From NCBI RefSeq assembly GCF_001854185.1, contig NZ_CP017603.1, positions 434,001 through 498,000 of the forward strand: a DNA stretch of 64,000 nt, written 5' to 3'. Below, piece by piece: positions 27,619 through 35,657 of this stretch. The notes below the pieces were generated by a model that did no database searches, was not told the DNA's origin, and was given only the letters and a program-made list of their open reading frames with translations. Both the position numbers and the translations under genes were made by a program. Position 1 is the first letter of the stretch. The number at the start of each line of letters is the position of its first letter. This DNA is from Clostridium formicaceticum (GTDB taxonomy: Bacteria; Bacillota; Clostridia; Peptostreptococcales; Natronincolaceae).

Positions 27619-29103
27619 CTATAGAAATGTCAATACAGCTCTTTCCACAAAATTCATTACAATTTGTGGGAAGAAGCCAATAATAATACAAAGTGCTGCT
27701 ATAATTACCATAGGGATTGTCATACTTTTTGGCAATCCATCCCATACCATATCGTTTTTTCTCTCTTGACTTTCTCTTAAAAAGGCATTAATAATAATTG
27801 GTAAATAATAAACAGCATTTAAAAAACTACTGACTAAAATAAGGATTAAATAAATTGGCTTGCCTGCCTCTAAAACGGCAAAACTCAAATACCACTTACT
27901 CATAAATCCATTCAAACCTGGAATCCCGATCATAGCTAAAGCCGCAGTTGTAAATACCATCATCGTTATAGGCATCTCATAACCAATTCCTTCTAATTCT
28001 CGAATATCCCGCTTGCCTTTTTTATAAATAATAGCACCAGCACTTAAAAACAAAGCGGATTTCATTAATGCATGGGTCACTACATGAAATAGTGCGGCAG
28101 AAAAACCTCTTGTGGTTGCCAAACCCATTCCTAAAAAAATGTATCCAATTTGAGCTACACTGGAGTAAGCCAGCAGTCGTTTAATATCCTTTTGTCCGAT
28201 AGCAAATACCGAACCCATAATCATACCTGTAACAGCAAAATAAGTAATAAACTGAGGTATGGCTATGGCCTGAATAATTTCCAAACCTACTACTCTAAAT
28301 AACAGTTTCATTACAGCAAAGATATAGACTTTTACAACCAAACCTGATAACAAAGCACTTGAAGGCGTAGGAGCAGTAGAATGAGCATCGGGAAGCCAAC
28401 TGTGGAGAGGAAAAACTGCTGCCTTAATACCAAAACCAGTCAAGATAAAACCTAATGCCACCAAAATATTTCGAGGATATAGCTGCCATGTTGCCATGAT
28501 AATTTTGTGGTTTTCTGTCATGTTCAAATTACCAGTAACCATATATAGCAGCGCAAGTCCCATCAAAACAGATATCGATCCTATAGCTCCTAGCATCAGG
28601 TATTTCAAGGCCGCCAGTAGATTTTCTTTTTTCTTCTTTATAGAAATAATAGCACAGGATGTAATCGACAAAATTTCCATAAACACATATAAATTAAACA
28701 AATCGTTGGTCAAGGTAATACCAATCATTGAAAATAACATTAAAAATACTAAGGTATAATATCTTAAAATTTGTACTGCTAGTATCTCGTGTTCGATATC
28801 TTTTAAAGAATAAATTAAAATCAATATAGACATGGTTATAATTACAAAAGTCATAAAAGCAGAAAATTCGTCTATCATAAATTGTATACCTATAGAAGCC
28901 TGCCAATTACCAAAATTATAAACATATGCACCATGTTTTAACACATTGATAAGTGTTACTAGCGATAGTATCCAAGCAGCTACTAAAGAGGTTATGATAG
29001 AAAGCTTAAATTTTAAGTTGTATTCATTCTTTACTACTGGAATAATTACAGCAGTTATTAGCATTAAAAGCACGATATATACAGGAAAATGTATACTATT
29101 CAT
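27619..29103 (-). CDS. mrpD: Mrp antiporter subunit D (MbhH-like)
   Basis: This membrane subunit of about 494 residues and 14 segments belongs to the MrpD/NuoN-NuoM family. It has FNLYVFMEILSITSCAIIS with the conserved Glu, GFGIKAAVFPLHSWLPDAHSTAPTPSSALLSG, and IKRLLAYSSVAQIGYIFLGMG. It would form one of the cation pathways of the Mrp Na+/H+ antiporter. The frame opens with GTG at 29115, but ATG at 29103, which overlaps the mrpC stop by 8 bp and follows GGGGGAAGG, is preferred. The gene order from mrpE to mrpD equals mbhA-H of archaeal Mbh/Mrp modules. Confidence 0.93.
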   Translation of the reverse strand: MNSIHFPVYIVLLMLITAVIIPVVKNEYNLKFKLSIITSLVAAWILSLVTLINVLKHGAYVYNFGNWQASIGIQFMIDEFSAFMTFVIITMSILILIYSLKDIEHEILAVQILRYYTLVFLMLFSMIGITLTNDLFNLYVFMEILSITSCAIISIKKKKENLLAALKYLMLGAIGSISVLMGLALLYMVTGNLNMTENHKIIMATWQLYPRNILVALGFILTGFGIKAAVFPLHSWLPDAHSTAPTPSSALLSGLVVKVYIFAVMKLLFRVVGLEIIQAIAIPQFITYFAVTGMIMGSVFAIGQKDIKRLLAYSSVAQIGYIFLGMGLATTRGFSAALFHVVTHALMKSALFLSAGAIIYKKGKRDIRELEGIGYEMPITMMVFTTAALAMIGIPGLNGFMSKWYLSFAVLEAGKPIYLILILVSSFLNAVYYLPIIINAFLRESQERKNDMVWDGLPKSMTIPMVIIAALCIIIGFFPQIVMNFVERAVLTFL

Positions 29104-29476
29104 TCCTTCCCCCACTCCTTATTTTCATGATCTCATCAAGTTCAATTGTCCCATAGGCATCATAGATTTTAATGATGATACTTAATGTATAAGCAGTAAT
29201 ACTAACAGCCACTACAATTCCTGTTAAAATCATAGCAGAGGGCAAAGGATTGACATAAATCGTTTTAGAACCTCCTATTTCTAGAATAGGAGACTGTCCT
29301 CCAAATACGTAACCTATAGAAACAAAGAATAAAAACACGGAAGTTTCCATAATATTAACCCCAATGATTTTTTTGAGCAAATTAGAGTGCGTTAATACGG
29401 TATATAACCCAATGACAAATAAAAAAGCCGACCCAATATAATTGATGTTATCTATAATCACCTGTAACATATCCAT
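29096..29476 (-). CDS. mrpC: Mrp antiporter subunit C (NuoK-like)
   Basis: This 126-residue protein has three membrane segments and resembles NuoK/MrpC. It contains LYTVLTHSNLLKKIIGVNIMETSVFLFFV, whose Glu lies within the membrane as in NuoK, and PSAMILTGIVVAVSITAYTLSI. A short C-terminal tail is charged. It shares one base with the mrpB stop and overlaps mrpD, showing tight operon coupling. Confidence 0.93.
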   Translation of the reverse strand: MDMLQVIIDNINYIGSAFLFVIGLYTVLTHSNLLKKIIGVNIMETSVFLFFVSIGYVFGGQSPILEIGGSKTIYVNPLPSAMILTGIVVAVSITAYTLSIIIKIYDAYGTIELDEIMKIRSGGRNE

Positions 29477-29901
29477 TATAAGTCCTCCTCAATAAGGGTG
29501 TGAAAGAGAGTTATCATGGTACTTGCTACTTTGGCACCAATCCCTAGTGTTACTAAAGGTATCAGGCCCCCACTGACAATCCTTCCTGCATCGCCCATAT
29601 AAAAACCCGCTTCTTTATTTGTCAAAAACTGATGCCCCATCCAAATTCCTATAAGACCTATGAAAATGTACCATAGAATTCCAACAGTTTCTACCTTAGA
29701 AGATATTTCATGAGGAACTTTTTTATGTCCTCTGTGTATCCCGAAGCACAAAGTGTATAAAATAAAACTGGCTCCTAGTATAGCACCACCAGCAAATCCT
29801 CCTCCAGGAGACAAATGACCATGTAGTACAATAAAAACACCATACACCTGAATAAAAGGAATGATGATTCTTGCTATCGTCTTTACAATTAAATCATCCA
29901 T
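29476..29901 (-). CDS. mrpB: Mrp antiporter subunit B (MbhF-like)
   Basis: This 141-residue subunit has four membrane segments and matches MnhB/MrpB: VKTIARIIIPFIQVYGVFIVLHGHLSPGGGFAGGAILGASFILY carries the HGHLSPGGGFxGG hallmark. ATG at 29901 is nine bases from GGGGG and one base after the preceding stop. The frame opening at 29934 would add 11 residues without a better ribosome site. Confidence 0.93.
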   Translation of the reverse strand: MDDLIVKTIARIIIPFIQVYGVFIVLHGHLSPGGGFAGGAILGASFILYTLCFGIHRGHKKVPHEISSKVETVGILWYIFIGLIGIWMGHQFLTNKEAGFYMGDAGRIVSGGLIPLVTLGIGAKVASTMITLFHTLIEEDL

Positions 29902-29902
29902 C

Positions 29903-30202
29903 TTAATGATCCCCCTTCTTTTTGGTCGCATCAACAGTTCCCTTTAAGACCGATATCACTGCCGCAATAGAAGTAAATAGTACCGTTGTTTCTCCCAATG
30001 TATCAAAAGCCCGATAATCGGTAATAATACTAGCTATAATATTTGGAGTATGGGTTTCATCTATTGATTCCTGAAGATAGTGCCGTGCTACTTCATTATA
30101 AGCAGGGTTTTCAATATCTCCTAAAGAAGGCATTCTAAAAATACTAGAAAGCATTACAATCAGAAGCCCCCCTAAAGCCAATAAAATAATTGCTTTTTTC
30201 AC
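29903..30202 (-). CDS. MbhE-like small Mrp subunit
   Basis: This 99-residue subunit has two membrane segments. The loop NIIASIITDYRAFDTLGETTVLFT matches the (N)xxxDxRxxDTxGE signature found in MbhE and in the C-terminal part of full-length MrpA. In most bacterial Mrp operons this part is fused to MrpA; here it is free-standing. The start is GTG at 30202, eight bases from GGAGG, overlapping the upstream gene by 4 bp. Confidence 0.85.
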   Translation of the reverse strand: MKKAIILLALGGLLIVMLSSIFRMPSLGDIENPAYNEVARHYLQESIDETHTPNIIASIITDYRAFDTLGETTVLFTSIAAVISVLKGTVDATKKKGDH

Positions 30203-30438
30203 TTTTCCATCCTCCTTGTTTTACCAATTACTGCTACAAATAGAATCGTTGTCACACCTGCGCCTATTGCAGCTTCTGTCATAGCAATATCCGGTGCCTT
30301 TAATAACAACCAAAGTACCGCCATAACCAAACTGTAGGCAGCAAAAATAATGATAGCACTTAGTAAGTCCTTTGTACGTTCTACAGCAATAGCACATATG
30401 ATTAAAAAGATGACTAAAATTACATTCAATGCTTGCAT
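30199..30438 (-). CDS. MbhD-like small Mrp subunit (DUF4040)
   Basis: This 79-residue subunit has two to three membrane segments. LLSAIIIFAAYSLVMAVLWLLLKAPDIAMTEAAIGAGVTTILFVAVI carries the APDIAMTEAAIGAGV hallmark of DUF4040/MbhD, which is the region just before the MbhE part in MrpA. ATG follows GGGGGAG by about seven bases. Confidence 0.9.
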   Translation of the reverse strand: MQALNVILVIFLIICAIAVERTKDLLSAIIIFAAYSLVMAVLWLLLKAPDIAMTEAAIGAGVTTILFVAVIGKTRRMEK

Positions 30439-30474
30439 AGATTAGCTCCCCCTCCTTCATGGAAGATTTTCACT

Positions 30475-30765
30475 TTACTTATTTGTATTATCTTTTTTGT
30501 ATGCTGCTTTTGAAATAATATGAGCTGCTGTAGGATTGGTGAGCCAAATAAATGCTAAAACAAAGATGATTTTTATACTGACCACGCTAAATCCCCTATA
30601 GAAAACAACTGCCAGCAGAGCTAGTCCAGCCCCTAAAGTATCACACTTTGTAGTAGCGTGCATACGACAGAAGGCGTCCGGCATACGAATTAATCCCAAT
30701 GTCCCTACTAGGAAAAAGAAGGCACTTCCACAAAGTAAAAAGATAACAATTCCATTTATAATCAA
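30475..30765 (-). CDS. mrpG: Mrp antiporter subunit G
   Basis: This 96-residue protein has three membrane segments and fits the MnhG/MrpG family (GTLGLIRMPDAFCRMHATTKCDTLGAGLALLA; LTNPTAAHIISKAAYKKD). The start is TTG at 30765, nine bases after GGAG. It is a structural subunit of the antiporter with no catalytic residues of its own known. Confidence 0.92.
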   Translation of the reverse strand: MIINGIVIFLLCGSAFFFLVGTLGLIRMPDAFCRMHATTKCDTLGAGLALLAVVFYRGFSVVSIKIIFVLAFIWLTNPTAAHIISKAAYKKDNTNK

Positions 30766-30778
30766 TCGAATTCACTCC

Positions 30779-31045
30779 TTATAAGAGATTCCCTTTTTCA
30801 ATATATTTAGAGACACAAATAGTAGCGATAAAACCCATCATAGAATAGATTAAAGCTACGTCAATAAAAGCGTCCTGATTGGTTATAATCGCTAGAAATA
30901 CAATCAGAACAGTAACTTTAGTAGATACAACATTGATGGCTACTACTCGATCTATAGCTGTAGGGCCAGCATAAGCCCGGTAAAGACAGGGAAAAGCCAT
31001 TAAAGCTAGAAAAATTGAAATAGCAATATACCCGTGAATAACCAT
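30779..31045 (-). CDS. mrpF: Mrp antiporter subunit F
   Basis: This 88-residue protein has three membrane segments. The YRAYAGPTAIDRVVAINVVSTKVTVLIVF segment is the MnhF/MrpF signature. ATG follows a doubled GGAGGAGTAGGAG site. It lies five bases after mrpE and 13 bases before mrpG. Confidence 0.93.
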   Translation of the reverse strand: MVIHGYIAISIFLALMAFPCLYRAYAGPTAIDRVVAINVVSTKVTVLIVFLAIITNQDAFIDVALIYSMMGFIATICVSKYIEKGNLL

Positions 31046-31050
31046 ATCTC

Positions 31051-31572
31051 CTACTCCTCCCTTTTCATCCTATCATCATCTATCAAGCAACAGTAGTGCT
31101 CGATGATGGAATCTGTCATTCCTTCAGCTGCTTCTTTCGTTATAGCATGTATAACAAAAGCATCCTCCTCAACGTCAACTGTCAGAGTCCCTGGTGTCAA
31201 AGTTACCGCATTTCCATAAATCACCTTAACAACATCATTCTTTAACATCATAGGAACCTTTATAAAACAGGGTGTTATAGGTAATGATGGGTTCAATACG
31301 ATCAATGCTACATCTATATTGGCCTTGACAATTTCTTTTAACAAGGTCAATATAAACCTTAGAAAAATCATTAGTTTATTGAAGTAATAGAGAGGCATTT
31401 CTTTTGCTGTAAAGGAGACATCGCTAGAGTAAATTACCACTATGAAACATACAACCACACCTATAATAATAGATTCAGCGGCAATTCTAGGCGATAATAT
31501 CAGCCAAAAGAAAAATAGCGGTAAAAATAAATACATGTTTTTTTTGCTAAACCGAGATTCTCTGTCTTTCAT
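31051..31572 (-). CDS. mrpE: Mrp antiporter subunit E
   Basis: This 173-residue protein of the MnhE/MrpE family has two to three N-terminal membrane segments, then a cytoplasmic domain with ALIVLNPSLPITPCFIKVPM and VIYGNAVTLTPGTLTVDVEEDAFVIHAI, the TLTPGT hallmark. It is the first gene of the antiporter operon; the upstream 250 bp hold a family B element and AT-rich DNA in which the promoter must lie. ATG follows GAGGTG. Confidence 0.93.
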   Translation of the reverse strand: MKDRESRFSKKNMYLFLPLFFFWLILSPRIAAESIIIGVVVCFIVVIYSSDVSFTAKEMPLYYFNKLMIFLRFILTLLKEIVKANIDVALIVLNPSLPITPCFIKVPMMLKNDVVKVIYGNAVTLTPGTLTVDVEEDAFVIHAITKEAAEGMTDSIIEHYCCLIDDDRMKREE

Positions 31573-31705
31573 TCTTTTTCACCTCTAATCTTGTTGAATT
31601 TTTAACTTTTTAGCACACTTCTCTTTATTTAAATAAATCAGCAAATGATTTATCCAAATTAATTATTAATTAATAATTATAACACAAAGCCACAATAAAA
31701 TCTAT

Positions 31706-31822
31706 AAAATAAGACTACAATTCAGGTGGAGTTTTTACGCCCACTGAATTGTAGCCGGATTTACTTCGAGAATATCGTGCTTGATCTTCCACTTGTAAAA
31801 GTAGAAGTCTTAGCAATACAAC
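31706..31822 (+). repeat. Family B palindromic element, copy 3
   Basis: This element starts AAAATAAGACTACAATTCAG and ends TCTTAGCAATACAAC, next to the stop codon of the 31823-32227 gene. The first hairpin (CAATTCAG with CTGAATTG) is intact; the second is worn (CCACTTGTAAAAGTAGAA). Confidence 0.7.
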
Positions 31823-32227
31823 TTACTCTGCTGCTCTCTCTTTTTCTTGAGCCGATGTCATAGCATAAAGCTTTTTTATACCTAACCAAGTTAAACAAGA
31901 AATAGCGGCGATCGTTCCTAGCTTTCCTCCAACCCCTGCATAAGCTGTTGTGGTAGCTATAAAAACAATCCCTGCTATGAAACCTACCGCTACCATCTCA
32001 GAGATTTTAGGAAACTTTGTTACAGCAACCATCCCTGCATAGGAAGCACAAGTCGCCATAACAGCTAGTGTAGCGCCTTGTTCAGGAAAAAAATGAGGAA
32101 AAATAAAACCTGAAACCAAAGTAACAATAGCGGAGCCAAATACTGCTCCTTTATTCATATGAATACTTATATAATATGTTGCTAAGGCTGCACCTATAGA
32201 AACCAATATAATTGCTAATTTATCCAT
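31823..32227 (-). CDS. Small membrane protein with AYAGVGGK motif, paralogue 2
   Basis: This 134-residue protein has about four membrane segments and a charged C-terminal tail (TSAQEKERAAE). Near the end it carries TAYAGVGGKLGTIAAIS, matching EIYAGVGGKGGTTAAMS in the preceding gene. The two align along their length (AIVTLVSG, GATLAVMATCASYAGM). I do not recognise the family. It lies just upstream of the Mrp operon on the same strand, and ATG follows GGAGGGTGAGG. Confidence 0.7.
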   Translation of the reverse strand: MDKLAIILVSIGAALATYYISIHMNKGAVFGSAIVTLVSGFIFPHFFPEQGATLAVMATCASYAGMVAVTKFPKISEMVAVGFIAGIVFIATTTAYAGVGGKLGTIAAISCLTWLGIKKLYAMTSAQEKERAAE

Positions 32228-32241
32228 TGATCCTCACCCTC

Positions 32242-32595
32242 CTAAGCGAAAAAGTTCATAATTGCTCTTGTAACCTGTACCGACATGGCTGCAGTAGTTC
32301 CACCCTTGCCTCCAACACCTGCATAAATTTCTGTTGAGAAGACAAGTACAATACCATTAATAATGCCCCCTATCGCTGCAGCAATAGGCGAGGATAGTAC
32401 AGCTAATCCAGACATTCCAACGAAGGAAGCAATATAAGTCGCAGCGGCAAGTGGTGCTGGTAATAATATGGCTGCCAATACCCCTATTAAACCATTAGCA
32501 ACAATAGCTCCATAGCCCATTTTATGATTGATATACCATGTAATTGTTGCCCCTATGCAGGCACATATAATTGTATACATTTTATTCTTATCCAT
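32242..32595 (-). CDS. Small membrane protein with IYAGVGGK motif, paralogue 1
   Basis: This 117-residue protein is nearly all hydrophobic, with about four membrane segments rich in Ala and Gly (GAIVANGLIGVLAAILLPAPLAAATYIASFVGM). It ends in STEIYAGVGGKGGTTAAMSVQ, whose Gly-rich loop and lone Lys may be the functional site (inference). It is paralogous to the next gene 14 bp downstream. ATG follows GGGGGGATGG. Family and function unknown. Confidence 0.7.
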   Translation of the reverse strand: MDKNKMYTIICACIGATITWYINHKMGYGAIVANGLIGVLAAILLPAPLAAATYIASFVGMSGLAVLSSPIAAAIGGIINGIVLVFSTEIYAGVGGKGGTTAAMSVQVTRAIMNFFA

Positions 32596-32607
32596 CTTCC
32601 ATCCCCC

Positions 32608-32775
32608 CTATTTACTCAACTCTTTAAAATGTCCAAACAATGAAATTCCGTAAAAAATAGCTATGACCAGTAAAATAATTGCATTCAAGGTGTCTTGACT
32701 CCTAATGATTGCTGTCGCCATCAAACCTACCCCCGTTGCCGCATATGCTGCTAACCAAAACATTTTTCTAACCAT
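32608..32775 (-). CDS. 55-residue membrane protein leading the AGVGGK gene pair
   Basis: This short protein begins MVRKMFWLAAYAATGVGLMA and ends FGHFKELSK. It has two hydrophobic segments joined by RSQDTLN, so it is a predicted hairpin membrane protein. ATG lies five bases after GGGAGG, and the stop is 12 bp before the next gene, so it is almost certainly translated as part of that operon. I know no function. Confidence 0.65.
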   Translation of the reverse strand: MVRKMFWLAAYAATGVGLMATAIIRSQDTLNAIILLVIAIFYGISLFGHFKELSK

Positions 32776-32964
32776 AAAACCCTCCCCTTCATTTAAATAA
32801 ATTTTTATACCTTTATATATTTTTTATTTAGGCCTAACTTTATAAAAACGTTTATCATGCATAGAAGAAATTTTAAGTTGGATTTTAAGTTACTATATTC
32901 ATTGTTTGTTATTTATCTATCACTCTTTTGCAAAAAAGAACCCGTTTATTTATATATTTAGTAT

Positions 32965-32993
32965 ACTATACCGTTTTATAAAATCAAGTACAA
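32965..32993 (-). promoter_or_regulatory. Candidate sigma-A promoter for the 32775 operon
   Basis: On the minus strand TTGTAC and TATAGT are separated by exactly 17 bases. The start site would give a leader of roughly 180 bases before the 55-residue gene. The pseudogene fragment ends just upstream of the -35 box. Confidence 0.45.
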
Positions 32994-32995
32994 TA

Positions 32996-33154
32996 TCCAT
33001 TCGTGTAAGAATTACAAAAATAAAAACACAAGCGATTGTAATCGAGAACACAAAAATACTGTTGATGCAAAAATAGTCTAAAGGATGCTTTTTAAAAGAG
33101 TTTTTTAGCTTTTTTAAAACCCTCGCTTTTTTTCATTGATTCTGAAACTTTCAT
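32996..33154 (-). pseudogene. Remnant of the 5' end of a NuoL/MrpA-like antiporter gene
   Basis: This stretch closely matches the first 150 bp of the 25393-27444 gene, and the similarity continues upstream through its ribosome site. It reads ATG-AAA-GTT-TCA-GAA-TCA and has GGAGG upstream, but a net two-base loss around codons 15-20 brings a TAA in frame. The remaining sequence keeps, out of frame, the region encoding KKHPLDYFC. Similarity stops near 32996 and no further antiporter sequence follows. It is a truncated duplicate, not a working gene. Confidence 0.85.
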
Positions 33155-33199
33155 AGACAATTCGCCTCCATTCAATTTAATCTCTTACCTAATTATATT

Positions 33200-33603
33200 T
33201 TCAATATATAATTAAGATAAAAGCATACTCCATATACTTTGTATAAAATACATTCTTAATTTGGGCTGGACTTTTGTATATAGAAACGTTGTCATTTAGA
33301 GCATAAAAAAATCAATATCTATGTTTGTTATTTATTTGTCATTATTCCGTAAATAAAAAAAGATATTTGCTCTTTTGAAGAAAATTGTAGAAAATTCAGT
33401 TTTTTTGTTTGAAAATTTTTTCATTACTTCTATAAATTACCTTTTTTATGCTTATTTAATAATATATCATAATTTATTGGCAAAATCAAGAAATATTCCT
33501 TTGGCCATATAAATACTAAAATATGTACTCAATCAATTCATGTCTATTCCTTCTTAGCAGTTTAATCATTTATTCTAACCAATGTATTTCTATCAGCATA
33601 AAA
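33200..33603. other. AT-rich spacer without visible features
   Basis: About 400 bp lie between the antiporter-gene remnant and the CBS gene terminator. I see no gene, repeat family member or convincing promoter in it. Confidence 0.5.
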
Positions 33604-33646
33604 AAAGAGTTTATGCAGGGCACTATTTACTGCCCCGCATAAGCTC
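33604..33646 (-). terminator. Terminator overlapping the CBS gene stop codon
   Basis: On the minus strand GAGCTTATGCGGGGCA pairs imperfectly with TGCCCTGCATAAACTC and is followed by TTTTTTT. The stop codon at 33627 lies in the loop. Confidence 0.8.
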
Positions 33647-34076
33647 TAATAATATCCCGTCTGCTAACGATGCCCACTAATTTATCTTCTTTTACAACAG
33701 GAACCCTATTAATGCTCTTTTCTACCATAATTGTAGCAATCTCCTCCATACTTTCTTCATGGTCCACTACCACTACCTTCTCTGTCATAACATCTCTTAC
33801 CCGATAACCAGCCATTTTTTTTATTTGTTCCTCTAGATTTTTAGGATTTTCCAAAAAGATATAGCTGTCCAAAAGAGTAAAGTAAGCAGGAATATGCAAG
33901 TTTTTACTACGATAGATCAAATCTCCTTCTGTAATAATGCCTATCACCCGATTTTCCTCGTCCACTACCGGCACGCCGCTGATGTTGTGTTCTAATAAAA
34001 GCTTTATTACATCTTCTACAGTATCATCTTTCTTTACAGTAATTACTTCTTTCGTCATAATGTCCTTTGCCAGCAT
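33627..34076 (-). CDS. CBS-domain pair protein
   Basis: This 149-residue cytoplasmic protein consists of two CBS domains, about residues 1-60 (MTKEVITVKKDDTVEDVIKLLLEHNISGVPVVDEENRVIGIITEGDLIYR) and 90-149 (RDVMTEKVVVVDHEESMEEIATIMVEKSINRVPVV). Such Bateman modules bind adenine nucleotides and act as regulators. No partner enzyme is adjacent. The spacer (HIPAYFTLLDSYIFLENPKNLEEQIKKMAGY) is typical of stand-alone Firmicute members. ATG follows GGTGATAGG. Confidence 0.9.
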   Translation of the reverse strand: MLAKDIMTKEVITVKKDDTVEDVIKLLLEHNISGVPVVDEENRVIGIITEGDLIYRSKNLHIPAYFTLLDSYIFLENPKNLEEQIKKMAGYRVRDVMTEKVVVVDHEESMEEIATIMVEKSINRVPVVKEDKLVGIVSRRDIIRAYAGQ

Positions 34077-34167
34077 CCTATCACCGCCTTATCAACTTTC
34101 TTATCTATATCTATAAGATACCCATATTTCTCTTAATTAAAAGTATTTTTTATCTATAAAATTTAAC

Positions 34168-34635
34168 TTAATTCTTTTCTAATCCTATATTGACCTCTAT
34201 TTTTCCATCCTGCGTTTGAATGTCTACAGCTAATATCTCAAGGGGACTTATTCCTATAGATAACGCTTCACCAAAAATAATAGAAGGTGGCGTGATATCA
34301 AATACAATCTCTTTACTTGAAAGCATAGTAGCAGCACTTCCCGTAATCATATTTGTTAACTCTGCCACTGCACTTATAGCCATCTCATCCATTTCCTCTA
34401 CTGGCATTCCCATCATCATTTTAGATACCAGTTTTTTTGCAGTATTATTAGAAAATGAATAACAAATATTTCCTCTTAACTCCCCTATTAATTCGATGAC
34501 TGAGGTAATTTCTAAATCTACCTGCATGTCTTCTTTTTTTCTCAACTGTCCTTTTTGAATATTCTCTACCCCAAATTGCATTAAAACCAACTCCACAGAT
34601 TCTAAAAATGGGTCAATATATTCTATTTTCGTCAC
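34168..34635 (-). CDS. cheX: Chemotaxis phosphatase CheX
   Basis: This 155-residue protein matches CheX, which dephosphorylates CheY-P. The key helix is EMAISAVAELTNMITGSAATMLSSKE, with the Glu and Asn that activate the attacking water in CheC/CheX/FliY enzymes. It is monocistronic, away from any chemotaxis or flagellar genes in this window. The start is GTG at 34635, after AAGGAGG. Confidence 0.85.
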   Translation of the reverse strand: MTKIEYIDPFLESVELVLMQFGVENIQKGQLRKKEDMQVDLEITSVIELIGELRGNICYSFSNNTAKKLVSKMMMGMPVEEMDEMAISAVAELTNMITGSAATMLSSKEIVFDITPPSIIFGEALSIGISPLEILAVDIQTQDGKIEVNIGLEKN

Positions 34636-34771
34636 TTCGCTCTACCTCCTTCAAATGTGGTTATTTATCTTTGGTTTCTCGGATTAACGATCTATATTAT
34701 TTTTTCTTATCTATTTTTCTCTTATTATATTTTACACTATTCTACATTTTTTTCCAACGAAACAAAAAAAT

Positions 34772-34828
34772 AAAGATCTTTTTATGAAGATTACCTGCAA
34801 GCGAGCCCTTCATAAAAAGATCTTTTAA
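34772..34828. terminator. Terminator of xpt
   Basis: AAAGATCTTTTTATGAAG pairs exactly with its inverse around an 18-base loop and is followed by T-rich DNA on both strands. Confidence 0.8.
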
Positions 34829-34862
34829 TTCAAATTTAAAGACATCTATGGGTATGATGCGT

Positions 34863-35438
34863 TTATTTATCGCTAAAAATTACCTTACCATCTATCATAG
34901 CATCAATCGTAGCAAGGGCATGTACCTCTACATTGGCTTCTCTCAATATTTTGCCACCTTCTTGAAAACCCTTTTCAATCACAACACCTGCTGCAACTAA
35001 ATTAGCGCCAGAAGCATCCACAATTTCTTTTAAACCCAGTATAGCTTGTCCATTCGCTAAAAAGTCATCAAGAATTAATATATCATCTTCCTTAGCAATA
35101 TATCGCTTTGAAACCCTAATTTTATAATGTTTTCCCTTTGTATAGGAGTAGACCTTACCTTCATAGGTTTCTTGATCCAAATTTTTTGATTCTGTCTTTC
35201 TAGCAAAAACCACCGGTACATCAAAATATTGTGCTGCTATTGCCGCTATCGCAATACCAGAAACCTCCGCCGTTAATATTTTGGTAATCTTTCTATCTTG
35301 AAAGACTCTTCTAAATTCTTTACCGATCTCATTTAATAACCCAATATCTAGTTGGTGATTTAGAAAGTTATCCACCTTTAAAATATTCCCCTCTAAGACC
35401 CTACCATCCTCCATAATTTTCTTTTTTAATAACTCCAT
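34863..35438 (-). CDS. xpt: Xanthine phosphoribosyltransferase
   Basis: This salvage enzyme of 191 residues converts xanthine and PRPP to XMP. The PRPP-binding motif is DDILILDDFLANGQAIL. The N-terminus MELLKKKIMEDGRVLEGNILKVDNFLNHQLD is typical of Xpt. A guanine riboswitch and terminator lie in its leader, which is the established control for xpt in Bacillus. ATG follows GGAGGAGG. No pbuX permease gene follows. Confidence 0.94.
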   Translation of the reverse strand: MELLKKKIMEDGRVLEGNILKVDNFLNHQLDIGLLNEIGKEFRRVFQDRKITKILTAEVSGIAIAAIAAQYFDVPVVFARKTESKNLDQETYEGKVYSYTKGKHYKIRVSKRYIAKEDDILILDDFLANGQAILGLKEIVDASGANLVAAGVVIEKGFQEGGKILREANVEVHALATIDAMIDGKVIFSDK

Positions 35439-35475
35439 TGTCCTCCTCCTTCATACAATTATCCTGTCATTACCA

Positions 35476-35510
35476 TAAAAGAAAAGACCCGCAGAAATTT
35501 TCTACGGATC
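35476..35510 (-). terminator. Riboswitch expression-platform terminator of xpt
   Basis: GATCCGTAGAAA and TTTCTGCGGGTC form a stem with one G-U or mismatch step, followed by TTTTCTTTT on the minus strand, 40 bases before the xpt start codon. Confidence 0.8.
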
Positions 35511-35585
35511 TTGGAATAGATTTATTTATAAGATGCTAAAAGCAACACGTATGATAAGTATTTGCTTTAACACCAAAACAAATCT

Positions 35586-35653
35586 CCCGTAGTCAGACCA
35601 TTTACGGTAGTCTGGTAGAAACTGTTGGACCCTATCTCCAAAATTATACGAGA
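35586..35653 (-). promoter_or_regulatory. Guanine riboswitch aptamer
   Basis: On the minus strand the conserved blocks GTATAAT, a P2 stem with loop, GTTTCTACCAGA, CCGTAAATGG and GACTACGG appear in order. P1 pairs CTCGTA with TACGGG. The base equivalent to position 74 is C (GACTACG rather than GATTACG), which indicates guanine rather than adenine specificity. Ligand binding would favour the terminator at 35476-35510 and switch xpt off. Confidence 0.93.
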
Positions 35654-35657
35654 ATTT

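Noticed and set aside
31823-32595. SpoVAC/SpoVAE-type proteins, considered because of two adjacent small membrane proteins
   Set aside because: The characteristic SpoVA sequence features and the third partner were not seen.
32996-33154. A working small gene from the ATG at 33154
   Set aside because: The frame ends after about 20 codons because of a small deletion relative to the intact antiporter gene.
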